Shown piece by piece: positions 8,131-16,107 of a stretch of DNA of 64,000 nucleotides; position 1 is the stretch's first letter, and each line of letters begins with the position of its first letter. Source of the stretch: an uncultured Formosa sp. GTDB lineage: Bacteria > Bacteroidota > Bacteroidia > Flavobacteriales > Flavobacteriaceae. The DNA lies in assembly GCF_947500765.1 (NCBI RefSeq), contig NZ_CANMTH010000002.1, positions 641,542 through 705,541 on the forward strand, given 5' to 3'. Under the pieces are notes generated by a model, which was given only the letters and a program-made list of their open reading frames with translations, made no database searches and had not been told where the DNA came from. The position numbers and the translations under genes are program-made.

Positions 8131-8221
8131 AGCAAAGCGCTCGAGTTATTATATTAACTTTAAAAATAAAACAATTTAATATAACGTCGCTACGGTAATA
8201 CCGTAATTACCTGTGTTTTTT
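8131..8221 (-). promoter_or_regulatory. Four-copy upstream repeat, copy 2
   Basis: Nearly identical to copy 3 over about 90 bp. It includes GCTCGAGTTATTATATTAAC, TTTAAAAATAAAACAATTTA, ATATAACGTCGC and the palindrome ACGGTAATACCGT at 8192-8204. It sits 67 bp upstream of the 8064 start codon, in the same orientation as copy 1. Confidence 0.6.
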
Positions 8222-8350
8222 AGGTATAAAAAGGTGTAGGGATATCATCATTTGTTTGAGTAAGATCAGGTGTTGCAAGCACATAATAACCTTTGGTTAA
8301 GCTTCGAATTAATCGATTATTTTTATATTATGTTGGTGTTTAGTGTTTTG

Positions 8351-8782
8351 TTATTTATATAATTTAGGTGTCACAGATATTTTTGTAACAAAATCTCCAT
8401 TTTTATCATAATACATATAGTCCATGGTGATATTATTATCTCTGTAATATTTTAATTCGGGACTATTTTTTATGTTTTCAATTAAATTTGGTTTAAAGTA
8501 TTTATTTACGGTATCTAAATTTACTTCAGATTTTTCCAAGTCAAAAAGTGTGTAATGATAAATGAAATTCGTTTTTCCTTTGGTTGAAGCACTATCCAAT
8601 CGAGAGAATTGATCGGCTTGCATTGGCGTTTGTTTATTTAATTCTGTCGCGGCATTTTTTAATTCAAATTCCAAGTCTGTCTTAAAAAGTTGTTGAGTTC
8701 CAAAGTAAGTTAATGCAAAAGCAATTATTCCTACGATTATTCCGATTGCTTTTCCTTTTTCTGTTTTTTTTCCCTTATTCAT
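8351..8782 (-). CDS. Orphan protein with one N-terminal membrane segment
   Basis: I do not recognise this 143-residue protein. After a basic start (MNKGKKTEKGK) there is one hydrophobic segment (AIGIIVGIIAFALTYFGTQQLF), then a soluble region (FELKNAATELNKQTPMQADQ, FIYHYTLFDL, MDYMYYDKNGDFVTKISVTP). This is the plan of a single-pass inner membrane protein with its domain outside the cytoplasm. Repeat copy 3 lies 63 bp upstream, so it is probably controlled together with the 5964, 7045 and 11878 genes. Confidence 0.55.
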   Translation of the reverse strand: MNKGKKTEKGKAIGIIVGIIAFALTYFGTQQLFKTDLEFELKNAATELNKQTPMQADQFSRLDSASTKGKTNFIYHYTLFDLEKSEVNLDTVNKYFKPNLIENIKNSPELKYYRDNNITMDYMYYDKNGDFVTKISVTPKLYK

Positions 8783-8844
8783 TTCTGTTTGGTCATTTTC
8801 TAGCTTATCGCCAACGTCTTCAATACAAATAACCTTCAGTTTAT

Positions 8845-8936
8845 CCAGTAAAGCTCTCGAGTTATTATATTACTTTAAAAATAAAACAATTTAATATAAC
8901 GTCGCTACGGTAATACCGTAATTACTTGTGTTTTTA
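8845..8936 (-). promoter_or_regulatory. Four-copy upstream repeat, copy 3
   Basis: Almost the same as copy 2: GCTCTCGAGTTATTATATTA, TTTAAAAATAAAACAATTTA, ATATAACGTCGC and ACGGTAATACCGT (8906-8918). It lies 63 bp upstream of the 8782 start codon. Identity to copy 2 runs through the flanks on both sides, pointing to a recent duplication or to strong constraint. Confidence 0.6.
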
Positions 8937-9029
8937 AGGGGATGAGGTAAAGGGAGATAGAAGTGCTATAGTAAAAAGTGAAAGTGGTTTTAGTTGTTTT
9001 TTTACTACAGTAGGTATTCTGCTTTGTAT

Positions 9030-9434
9030 TTATTCAATCACATAATTTGGTTCTAATTCTATTATTGAATCTTTTTTTACTAAAAACACTGTTTTTTTAT
9101 TAAAATACTCTGCCAATTCCCAATCGTCATACACTTTTTTACCTTTAATACCTTTTCTAATTTCTTTTGAATTAAGTAATTTTTTTAAGTTTATATAATT
9201 TTTGATTCGAACTTTTTGATTTAAACGCTTTTCAATTAAATAAAAAATATCTTCTGAATTTACATCTTCTTTAAAACTATAATAAGTATAATGCTTATAG
9301 GGATGTGTCTTTTTTATCAAATACCTTTTATCGTATTTTATAAATAGAGTGTCTTTTACGTTCGTTTGTGCTTGAATTTTAGAAAATAAGCATAGTGTTA
9401 AGAGTGTTAGAATAACTTTTATATTACTGAACAT
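9030..9434 (-). CDS. Orphan secreted protein
   Basis: This 134-residue protein has a signal peptide (MFSNIKVILTLLTLCLFSKIQAQ) and a basic, aromatic-rich body (KYDKRYLIKKTHPYKHYTYY, LKKLLNSKEIRKGIKGKK, AEYFNKKTVFLVKKDSIIEL). I recognise no domain. It belongs to the run of minus-strand secreted orphans, but no copy of the four-copy repeat precedes it. Confidence 0.5.
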   Translation of the reverse strand: MFSNIKVILTLLTLCLFSKIQAQTNVKDTLFIKYDKRYLIKKTHPYKHYTYYSFKEDVNSEDIFYLIEKRLNQKVRIKNYINLKKLLNSKEIRKGIKGKKVYDDWELAEYFNKKTVFLVKKDSIIELEPNYVIE

Positions 9435-9870
9435 TTTTACAATCTTTGGTTAATATATCTACAGTTTCTAACTATTTAATTTTTTCAGGGTCAATATCTT
9501 TGTGGGCTTCAACGTTATGTTCTTTTAATCCTCGCCAAACTAAGCCTCATAAAATAAACCAGTTGATTTTTAACCTCTGCTAATGCTAGTGTTTACTAGG
9601 TCGATCTACCAAAAAACATGTATGGTAAAACTCTAAGAGGTATCATTAATTTAAAAGTTTCTTGAGCTTAAGTATTTCTAATGTACAGTATCGCTTATCT
9701 TTTTTTTGTTCATAGCTCTAAAATACAATAAATCATATTTTATGAGTGTGGCTTTTTTTATAGAATGCTATGAGATCAATAGTAGATACTAGTGCTAAGC
9801 GGGAGCTATAAAATAAATACTTAGTCATGTTTTACATTTGTTAAATTTTAGCTTAGAGTAATTAATTAAG
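9435..9870 (-). other. Gene-free stretch with possible degraded coding DNA
   Basis: No intact gene is visible. On the minus strand, near 9480-9560, short frames such as GLVWRGLKEHNVEAHKDID run up to a stop at 9478 and adjoin another short frame (TGLFYEA) by a frameshift. Further up, MIPLRVLPYMFFGRST ends in two stops. These look like decayed remains of a gene, but I cannot name the family and chance is not excluded. Confidence 0.3.
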
Positions 9871-10293
9871 TCAGCCACTAATATCATCCCACCAAACGCG
9901 AGTTCTTTTGAATCGTGAAGAAGTAAGTTCCTCAATCACATATATGGATTTAAAAAGTTCATTATAAGTAGAAATAATTTTTAATTTTCCCGTTTTTAAA
10001 CTTTCGGTTTTCATGGATTCAATAATATTATGTCCTTCTTTTGAGAGTTCTTCTGGTGAATAAAACTTAATTTTATTTATCTCTTCTAAAGATATCGTAT
10101 CAATTTCTATATTAAAATCATTTTGACTTCCTGTAATTAAAAACCGATCTTTATCTATATAGTAATATATAGTTTTACTACTGTTAAAAGTTACAATACT
10201 ATCTTTGTTTTTATTAAATAATAAATATTTTTCTTTTTGGGAATACGAATTAAGTGCAAAAAGCAATATCAATATCTTAATTGAATTTTTCAT
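9871..10293 (-). CDS. Orphan secreted protein
   Basis: A product of about 140 residues from the ATG at 10293 (MKNSIKILILLFALNSYSQ), a good signal peptide; in-frame starts at 10299 and 10314 only add residues in front of it. The mature part has alternating strands (KYLLFNKNKDSIVTFNSSK, DRFLITGSQNDFNIEIDTI) and ends SSRFKRTRVWWDDISG. I recognise no domain. It follows the 10410-11785 gene pair and may be part of the same transcript. Confidence 0.5.
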   Translation of the reverse strand: MKNSIKILILLFALNSYSQKEKYLLFNKNKDSIVTFNSSKTIYYYIDKDRFLITGSQNDFNIEIDTISLEEINKIKFYSPEELSKEGHNIIESMKTESLKTGKLKIISTYNELFKSIYVIEELTSSRFKRTRVWWDDISG

Positions 10294-10342
10294 TATCATT
10301 TTTAATTTAAACAAAAAGCGGCAATTGAAAAAAATATTTTAC

Positions 10343-10417
10343 TCATAACTGCTTTTTTATCTCTTGTTTAGGATTGTATTTCAACCATTTAATCTTTTCT
10401 CCTTTTTCATTAATTGT
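10343..10417 (-). pseudogene. Possible C-terminal fragment of a lost gene
   Basis: Directly after the stop of the 76-residue gene, a different frame reads TINEKGEKIKWLKYNPKQEI then KKQL and a stop. It has no start codon of its own. It could be the tail of a deleted gene joined to the head of the 76-residue frame, which would make the latter a truncation product. The evidence is only an open frame of about 24 codons. Confidence 0.22.
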
Positions 10418-10640
10418 CTAAGAAAATTATTGATTGATAATAAAAATATCCAGCAACGCACAATAAGTTAACCTTGTCTTTTTTTGTCTCATAATACTCT
10501 AAAAATAGTAAGGGATAAAAAAGATAAAAATCTGGATTATTGTTTATAAAATCAATATCCAAAATAAAATCCTTATCTCCTTTAGCTATATTAGTATTTT
10601 TAACATAATCTGTAAATATTTTTTGGTATTTATCTTTCAT
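10410..10640 (-). CDS. Short orphan protein, possibly truncated
   Basis: The 76-residue protein (MKDKYQKIFTDYVKNTNIAK ... LLCVAGYFYYQSIIFLDN) starts 3 bp after the stop of the upstream gene, so the two are translationally linked. It is helical and ends abruptly at FLDN. That last segment resembles the helix before the first Asp-rich motif of class I isoprenoid-synthase-like proteins that I associate with peptide natural-product loci in Flavobacteria. If so, this is only the N-terminal fragment. The family link is a weak recollection. Confidence 0.4.
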   Translation of the reverse strand: MKDKYQKIFTDYVKNTNIAKGDKDFILDIDFINNNPDFYLFYPLLFLEYYETKKDKVNLLCVAGYFYYQSIIFLDN

Positions 10641-10642
10641 AG

Positions 10643-11785
10643 TTAAAACCCAAACTTATAATTTGCTTTCTTAATAAAATTTTGAATTTCCTCAGTTATT
10701 AAAAGTGTTTCCTGTTTGTTCCAGTTTTGAGGATTGTATTTGCCATTGATTTTAAATATGTTTTTAGAAAGTTTTGTATTATTTTTGATTTCTTGGCTGT
10801 TAGGAATAGGGAAAGCAATAAAATGATAAGACATATTAAGAATGTCTGTAGAATGGTTTGTTGCTACTTCTATTTTTTGTTCGACTTTAGCTTGTTTAAT
10901 CTGTTTTTTCCCATTTAAAGGATTCTTTTGAAATGTTACTGTCAAGGTGTAATCAGTTAAACGATATTTTAAGTTCTTTTTTTCTATATAGTCAGCTCGT
11001 GGATTACTATAATTAGCATAGAATTCATCAAAATTATAGGACTTTCTGTCTACAATATAATACCCCTTAGTTTTATTATTTTTAGATTTTGGGATAGCTA
11101 TGACTTTTGTGTATGTAGAATCTTTATTGGTTTTATATTCAAAATCAAACTCACTTGGGGGCATTTTATTTGATGCTATAAAATTTAAAAATCCTTTCAA
11201 ATCATACATTTCAAAATCATATTCATCGCTAGATATTTCTGCCTTTCTTAAACCATTTATTAGCACCTTATAATTTTTTTTAGGCATTGGAACTTTATCC
11301 GTATCATATAAAGTTTTTCTTTCTAATAAACCATTTATATCAATCAATTTTTGAATTTCATTATTTCTTTTTAAAAGGGCTCTTAAAAAAAATCTTTCTT
11401 TATGTGGTAATAGAGCATAATCTGTTAAAACTTTTTTCGCCATTTTATCAAAAAAATTTTCAGAAGATATTATTACCTCTTTAAGCATGAAAGGTTTAGG
11501 TTTCAATAAAATAGTATCCTTGCTAATAAAATTTGAAGTAACATCATAAAGAGTTTCATATCCTATAATTCTTATTGTGATTGAGTCTTGTTTTGTGAAA
11601 AAATTAAATCTTCCATCTTTATTTGTTACGGCATAATCCTTTTTATCGTTAATGGTGACTAATTCAATAGGATTTTTTGTTTCGGAATCAAGAATTATAG
11701 AATTGATATTCGTTTGAGCTGCTAATTTTGTATTAGTTAACATTATAATTACATAGATATATATGTATGTGCTTGTTTTATTCAT
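10643..11785 (-). CDS. Secreted protein with carboxypeptidase-regulatory-like domain
   Basis: A 380-residue protein with a signal peptide (ending KLAAQ), a CarboxypepD-regulatory-like beta sandwich at about residues 25-95 (NINSIILDSETKNPIELVTI, NKDGRFNFF, ITIRIIGYET), and a long C-terminal region of beta strands (KGYYIVDRKSYNFDEFYANY, YRLTDYTLTVTFQKNPLNGK). The plan fits Bacteroidota secreted proteins often annotated 'carboxypeptidase-like regulatory domain-containing', which tend to sit in outer-membrane or natural-product loci. It lies between the 46-residue peptide gene (upstream, across a hairpin) and the 76-residue frame (3 bp gap). Confidence 0.6.
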   Translation of the reverse strand: MNKTSTYIYIYVIIMLTNTKLAAQTNINSIILDSETKNPIELVTINDKKDYAVTNKDGRFNFFTKQDSITIRIIGYETLYDVTSNFISKDTILLKPKPFMLKEVIISSENFFDKMAKKVLTDYALLPHKERFFLRALLKRNNEIQKLIDINGLLERKTLYDTDKVPMPKKNYKVLINGLRKAEISSDEYDFEMYDLKGFLNFIASNKMPPSEFDFEYKTNKDSTYTKVIAIPKSKNNKTKGYYIVDRKSYNFDEFYANYSNPRADYIEKKNLKYRLTDYTLTVTFQKNPLNGKKQIKQAKVEQKIEVATNHSTDILNMSYHFIAFPIPNSQEIKNNTKLSKNIFKINGKYNPQNWNKQETLLITEEIQNFIKKANYKFGF

Positions 11786-11817
11786 ATCCTTATTTTTATC
11801 GTTGAATTTTTTTATAA

Positions 11818-11865
11818 AAGACTGTCCAAGAAAGAAGAAATAATTAATCTTTTATGGACAATCTT
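11818..11865 (-). terminator. Terminator or attenuator hairpin after the small peptide gene
   Basis: On the minus strand, AAGATTGTCCA (11865-11855) pairs with TGGACAGTCTT (11828-11818) with a single G-T wobble, and is followed by TTTATAAAAAAATTC. It lies between the 46-residue peptide gene and the 11785 gene. A partial terminator at this place would make the peptide transcript more abundant than the downstream genes. Confidence 0.5.
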
Positions 11866-11877
11866 ACTAAAAATGGG

Positions 11878-12018
11878 TTACCACTTCATTTTGTGCGTGA
11901 GTTCAGCGTTTCCGTCTGAGTCTACTGAAATTTCGGTCTCATGGTCAGCACCTAACCACCCCATTTCAAATCGTTGTTCAAGTTCTTCTACTTGAAACTT
12001 TGCCAATTTTTCTGACAT
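11878..12018 (-). CDS. 46-residue peptide, RiPP-precursor-like
   Basis: An ATG at 12016-12018 opens a frame of 46 residues: a helical, charged N-terminus (MSEKLAKFQVEELEQRFEM), GWLGADHETEISVDSDGNAE and LTHKMKW at the very end. It has no cysteine and no signal peptide. A helical leader, a Gly-containing break and a short core ending in Trp are typical of ribosomally made peptide natural product precursors, but I recognise no known class. Repeat copy 4 lies about 126 bp upstream, and a hairpin follows. No modifying enzyme (radical SAM, ATP-grasp, LanB/M) is visible in the window, so it would be an orphan precursor. Confidence 0.45.
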   Translation of the reverse strand: MSEKLAKFQVEELEQRFEMGWLGADHETEISVDSDGNAELTHKMKW

Positions 12019-12143
12019 AATAATAAGATTTAAAGTTAAACAATTCTCTGAACAGCTTTAATTCCACACAGAGTTCTACAGAATATTTCATTTTCTACCA
12101 TTTATCCGTCTTAGTTGGTTCACATTGCACCCAACTCCTTATA

Positions 12144-12243
12144 TCCAAAATAAACATAAGTTTATTCCGTAAATAAGGCTGTTAAATAGTACCCTTAAAA
12201 ATAAAACAAATCAGTGAATTTAATTTGCGGTAAAACTGTAATA
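12144..12243 (-). promoter_or_regulatory. Four-copy upstream repeat, copy 4
   Basis: It contains CCAAAATAAACATAAGTTTA, TTCCGTAAA, then CTTAAAAATAAAACAAATC and TTTGCGGTAAAACTGTAATA, with the palindrome partly decayed. The block order equals copy 1. It lies about 126 bp upstream of the 46-residue peptide gene. Confidence 0.5.
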
Positions 12244-12316
12244 AAATGCATTTATTATTGAGAGCGTGTAGTGTGCATTCTGTTGGGAATTCAGAAAGGA
12301 ATGGGGAAGAAGATAT

Positions 12317-12349
12317 ATAAGCGCAGTATAACTTTACACTGCGCTTTAT
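12317..12349 (-). terminator. Terminator downstream of deoD
   Basis: GCGCAGT (12321-12327) pairs with ACTGCGC (12338-12344), extended by AA/TT on both sides. It lies 6 bp after the deoD stop on the minus strand. The following T run is broken by A residues. Confidence 0.5.
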
Positions 12350-12354
12350 GTGTG

Positions 12355-13050
12355 TTATGCTAATTCTAAGGCAATTTCTATCATGTCTTTAAACGTGGTT
12401 TCACGTTCTTTGGCAGTGGTACGTTCACCTGTGACTAAAGAGTCGGAAATGGTAAGAATAGATAGTGCATTTACGTTATGTTTTGCTGCTATAGTGTATA
12501 AGCCTGCGGCTTCCATTTCTACACAAAGCACACCAAAGTTTGCCCATTGTTTATACGAGTCGAAATCGTCTGCATAAAACTCGTCGCTAGACAATACGTT
12601 TCCTGCTTTAATTGGTACGTTTTTATTCTCTGCGCTTTTTGTTGCTTTTTGGAACAGTTCAAAACTGGCTGTAGGGGCAAAGTCTGCACCATTAAAACGG
12701 GTTTTGTTAATCCCTGAAGATGATGCTGCCATGGCGATAACAATATCTCGAATTTTTACATGTTCTTGGTAAGACCCTGCGGTACCTACACGAATTAAAT
12801 TTTTAACACCATAGTCTTTAATCAGCTCTCGACTATAAATAGAAATACTAGGGATTCCCATACCTGTTCCCATAACAGAAATACGTTTTCCGTTATATGT
12901 TCCTGTGTATCCAAACATATTTCTAACGGTGTTAAAACATACGGGGTCTTCTAAATACGTTTCGGCAATCCATTTGGCACGTAACGGGTCTCCTGGTAGT
13001 AATATAGTTTCTGCAATTTCTCCTCTTTTGGCTTCAATATGTAAACTCAT
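12355..13050 (-). CDS. deoD: Purine-nucleoside phosphorylase DeoD
   Basis: The 231-residue protein is the normal length for the hexameric bacterial type (about 235). It shows [11 protein letters not shown] near residue 20, [17 protein letters not shown] (phosphate loop region), RVGTAGSY and the nucleoside-binding [14 protein letters not shown] and ILTISDSLV. The enzyme splits purine (deoxy)ribonucleosides with phosphate in the cytosol to give free base and (deoxy)ribose 1-phosphate. It lies 45 bp downstream of deoC on the same strand, forming a short deoxynucleoside breakdown operon; the phosphopentomutase is not in view. Confidence 0.95.
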   Translation of the reverse strand: MSLHIEAKRGEIAETILLPGDPLRAKWIAETYLEDPVCFNTVRNMFGYTGTYNGKRISVMGTGMGIPSISIYSRELIKDYGVKNLIRVGTAGSYQEHVKIRDIVIAMAASSSGINKTRFNGADFAPTASFELFQKATKSAENKNVPIKAGNVLSSDEFYADDFDSYKQWANFGVLCVEMEAAGLYTIAAKHNVNALSILTISDSLVTGERTTAKERETTFKDMIEIALELA

Positions 13051-13095
13051 GCTTTAAAATTTAATGTAGAATTATTAGTAAAACTGTAGTGTAGG

Positions 13096-13752
13096 TTAGG
13101 CTTTAGCGTTGTAGGCTTCAACAATCGCAACTCCTGCCGATGCTCCAATACGGTCTGCTCCGGCTTCAATAAAAGCTAAGGCAGTTTCTAAATCTCTAAT
13201 TCCTCCAGAGGCTTTTACTTTTGCTTGTCCGTTGGCAGTCTCTTTCATTAATTTTACGGCTTCAAGAGTTGCGCCGCTAGCAGAAAACCCTGTAGATGTT
13301 TTTATAAAATCGGCTTTTGCTTTCAGGCAAATTTCACTGGCTTTAATAATTTCGGCATCGGTTAATTCGCTAATTTCTAAAATCACTTTTAAAGTAACGT
13401 CTCCCATACATGCTTTTACCGCTTTTACGTCGTTGTATACGTATTCAAAATCTCCGCTTCTTAGCATCCCCACGTTTAACACCATGTCTATTTCTTGTGC
13501 GCCTTGCTCGATTGCTTTAGTGGTTTCAAAAACCTTAGTTTCTGTGGTTACGGCACCTAAAGGAAATCCAATAGTAGTACACACTTTAACATCTGTACCC
13601 GCTAATAATGGTTTTACAACAGGGACATAGAAACTGTTCACACAAACAGAATAGAAATTATATTTGATGGCTTCTTCGCACAACGTGTTAATGTCGGTTA
13701 CTGTAGCCGAAGATTTTAAAAGGGTATGATCTATATACTTTGCGATATTCAT
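13096..13752 (-). CDS. deoC: Deoxyribose-phosphate aldolase DeoC
   Basis: The 218-residue protein has the start MNIAKYIDHTLLKSSAT typical of DeoC, the segment CTTIGFPLGAVTTETK, the Schiff-base lysine in ADFIKTSTGFS and the phosphate-binding VKASGGIRDLETA...GADRIGASAG. It splits 2-deoxyribose 5-phosphate into glyceraldehyde 3-phosphate and acetaldehyde. It is the first gene of the deoC-deoD pair. No obvious operator is visible upstream of its start. Confidence 0.95.
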   Translation of the reverse strand: MNIAKYIDHTLLKSSATVTDINTLCEEAIKYNFYSVCVNSFYVPVVKPLLAGTDVKVCTTIGFPLGAVTTETKVFETTKAIEQGAQEIDMVLNVGMLRSGDFEYVYNDVKAVKACMGDVTLKVILEISELTDAEIIKASEICLKAKADFIKTSTGFSASGATLEAVKLMKETANGQAKVKASGGIRDLETALAFIEAGADRIGASAGVAIVEAYNAKA

Positions 13753-13909
13753 AATTACAATGATTTGAAAAATTAATCAAGTAAAAATACAACGAACGAA
13801 AGGCAATAAAAATTATTTTGATAATTAAATCGCTGAAAACGCGACTTTATTTTGCTAAATAGAAAGAAATTATAAGAATAAATAATAATAATCGAATTTA
13901 TAGCTAAAA

Positions 13910-14752
13910 CTACACTTCTTGCAGTGTCGTTATATCAATGTTAGTCATTTTTAATAGGGCTTCAGTAATTTTTGGAGCACGTTTGCTATCTGCTAGCAAT
14001 TGGTTTAAAACGGTAGGGATAATTTGCCAAGACACCCCGTAATGATCTGTTATCCATCCAGACTGTTGTGCCTTGCCGCCATGGGTGGTAAATGCATTCC
14101 AGAGGTGGTCTATTTCTGCTTGTGTATCGCAATAAATAACAAAGGATATGCCTTTGTTTAAACTAAAATTATATTCAAGATTACTACTTATTATATTAAA
14201 GATATTAGTGTTTAGTTTAAACTGAGTAAAGGCTAAGGTGTCTTCAGGGACATTTGGAGTTGTGTTTCCGTAAGGCGATTCCATCAACGATATGGATTTA
14301 GGAAACAGAGAGCGGTAGAAGGCAGAGGCTTCCTTGAGTTTGGTAAAATTATTTTCGGTAAATAACAAAGAGGGGACTATGTTTTGTGTCGCGTTTATAG
14401 CATCTATATCTAGTTGCCACGAGACACCAAATTGGTCTTTAACCCAAGCGTATTTTTTGCACCAAGGGTATGTGCCTAAAGGCATAATAACAGAGCCTCC
14501 GGTGCTTAGTACAGTATATAAACGTTCTATTTCTGTGTTAGAACCACAATACACAAAAAATGAAACGGCACTATTTATGGTGTGTTTTGGTCCGCCGTTA
14601 CATCCTATAAAACGCTTGCCATCAATTTTAAAGTGTACAAGATTATTCTGTTCAGAAAGTATTTCAGAATTATTAAAAACAGTACTATAATATGTTGCCG
14701 CGGCTTTAGCGTTTTGATTAAACCACAGGTAAGGTACAATTTCTGATTGCAT
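13910..14752 (-). CDS. Two-domain VOC (PhnB-like) protein
   Basis: The 280-residue protein is a tandem of two PhnB-like (3-demethylubiquinone-9 3-methyltransferase-like) vicinal-oxygen-chelate domains. The first starts IVPYLWFNQNAKAAATYYSTVF and ends WVKDQFGVSWQLD; the second starts IVPSLLFTENNFTKLKEASA and ends GWITDHYGVSWQIIPTVL. The DQFGVSWQ/DHYGVSWQ signature marks each domain. Such proteins are soluble and dimer-like within one chain; their substrate is generally unknown. It is on the same strand as the YiiX-type gene upstream, 50 bp away. Confidence 0.85.
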   Translation of the reverse strand: MQSEIVPYLWFNQNAKAAATYYSTVFNNSEILSEQNNLVHFKIDGKRFIGCNGGPKHTINSAVSFFVYCGSNTEIERLYTVLSTGGSVIMPLGTYPWCKKYAWVKDQFGVSWQLDIDAINATQNIVPSLLFTENNFTKLKEASAFYRSLFPKSISLMESPYGNTTPNVPEDTLAFTQFKLNTNIFNIISSNLEYNFSLNKGISFVIYCDTQAEIDHLWNAFTTHGGKAQQSGWITDHYGVSWQIIPTVLNQLLADSKRAPKITEALLKMTNIDITTLQEV

Positions 14753-14802
14753 AATTAAAAAGATGAGGTTGTGTTATGTAGGCTAATATATCTAAAATTA
14801 TG

Positions 14803-15480
14803 TTAGTGCTTAGATGTGGTTGGCGTGCCGTAATGGTGTACAATGTTTAAATAAGGCGAGCGCGACATGCCTCCCGGATTTAAACCCGGTTGTCCTTCGG
14901 GAATGCTATAATTTAAATCGCTAAAATAGGTCTCCCAAATGGCATATGTTTTTTTAGTATCTGGCGCAATAAAAGTCATAGGGTACACTTTAAAAACGGG
15001 CAGATTGTTATTCGCTGCTTTAAATGCCAAGTGAATCAATTCAGAGCAATAATAACGATCATTATTAATATCGAAATAAGAATCGTATTTTGCATTCATT
15101 TTAGAGTTAATAAAAGCGACGGCATCGGGAATTAAGTGTGTATATTCTGGTTTTAGCCTCCCTACAATAACTTTAGGTTGATGTAGGGAGTCTAGACTTC
15201 TGCTTAAAAAATCATTTAAAGGAGTTAAAAGTACGCCTTTAGAAACCGCTTCCATTACTTTTAAATCTCCATTTTTATCTTTCATGACTAAGCCAACATG
15301 AGAGAAATTATAACCGTTTACACCTTGTGTTACCGCTTCTATGGCGTCACAAAATGGTCCGCAGTCTGCATCTTGAAACACTATATCGCCTTCCTGCAAT
15401 TTAAATTCCGGAGTAGAATTGCAAGTGTATAGTACTAAAGTTAATGTTACGAAAGTAAGTGTTGTAAAAAGCCTTTTCAT
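14803..15480 (-). CDS. YiiX-type permuted papain-like amidase
   Basis: The 225-residue protein has an N-terminal hydrophobic export signal ending in LVLYTCNS, which may be a lipobox with Cys20 although Tyr-Thr before Cys is not typical. The domain that follows matches YiiX/YebB permuted NlpC/P60 hydrolases: LQEGDIVFQD, the histidine in NFSHVGLVMK, EAVSKGV, and the catalytic cysteine in DRYYCSELIHLAFKAA. Note that in this family the His comes before the Cys. It probably acts outside the cytoplasm on amide bonds of peptidoglycan or lipids. It is transcribed away from apt, which starts about 100 bp to the right. Confidence 0.78.
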   Translation of the reverse strand: MKRLFTTLTFVTLTLVLYTCNSTPEFKLQEGDIVFQDADCGPFCDAIEAVTQGVNGYNFSHVGLVMKDKNGDLKVMEAVSKGVLLTPLNDFLSRSLDSLHQPKVIVGRLKPEYTHLIPDAVAFINSKMNAKYDSYFDINNDRYYCSELIHLAFKAANNNLPVFKVYPMTFIAPDTKKTYAIWETYFSDLNYSIPEGQPGLNPGGMSRSPYLNIVHHYGTPTTSKH

Positions 15481-15583
15481 ACGAAGCGGATTGGTGATTT
15501 ACAAAGGTATGTAGAAATTACATTTATATAAAACTGTTGTGTGTTCGGGGTATAAATTTATATGCTTTTTTTATCTTCGTAAG

Positions 15584-16099
15584 ATGAATGCTATAGAACC
15601 TTTTATTCGAGATATAAACGATTTTCCTAAACCAGGAATTGTTTTTAAAGACTTAACGCCCCTATTAAATAACCCTGAAGCGACCAAGGTGTGTTTGCAC
15701 CAATTATTAACACTGGTGGGCGACCAACCTATAGATAAAGTGGTAGGCATGGAAGCTAGAGGGTTTTTCTTCGGATTGTTAATTGCGCAAGCCTTAGATG
15801 CTGGATTTATACCAGTAAGAAAACCCGGAAAATTACCTCACGAGACTATTTCGGAAACCTATGCCTTAGAGTATGGTAGCGATATTTTAGAAATGCATAA
15901 AGACGCTATTAAACCGGGAGACCGTGTGTTAATTCACGACGATGTTTTAGCTACTGGTGGTACTGCAGAAGCCGTTTGTAAACTGGTAGAACGTTTAGGT
16001 GGTGTTATTGTACAATGTAATTTTATTATGCAATTAGGCTTTTTAAATGGTAAGGAACGTTTAGAACCACATACGGTGAGTTCGGTACTAACGTATTAG
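15584..16099 (+). CDS. apt: Adenine phosphoribosyltransferase Apt
   Basis: From the ATG at 15584 the protein has 171 residues, the normal size. It contains FPKPGIVFKDLTPLL, GMEARGFFFG, RKPGKLP and the phosphoribosyl-pyrophosphate loop VLIHDDVLATGGTAEA. It turns adenine and phosphoribosyl pyrophosphate into AMP in purine salvage, which fits the neighbouring deoD. A longer frame from 15539 would add CysPhe-rich residues that no Apt has, so I reject it. Confidence 0.95.
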   Translation: MNAIEPFIRDINDFPKPGIVFKDLTPLLNNPEATKVCLHQLLTLVGDQPIDKVVGMEARGFFFGLLIAQALDAGFIPVRKPGKLPHETISETYALEYGSDILEMHKDAIKPGDRVLIHDDVLATGGTAEAVCKLVERLGGVIVQCNFIMQLGFLNGKERLEPHTVSSVLTY

Positions 16100-16107
16100 T
16101 TTTTTGC

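Noticed and set aside
6612..12243. CRISPR array
   Set aside because: The four repeat copies are kilobases apart and separated by genes, with no regular spacers.
13232..13630. 132-codon frame on the plus strand inside deoC
   Set aside because: It is the shadow of a well-conserved enzyme gene, with no homology signal of its own.
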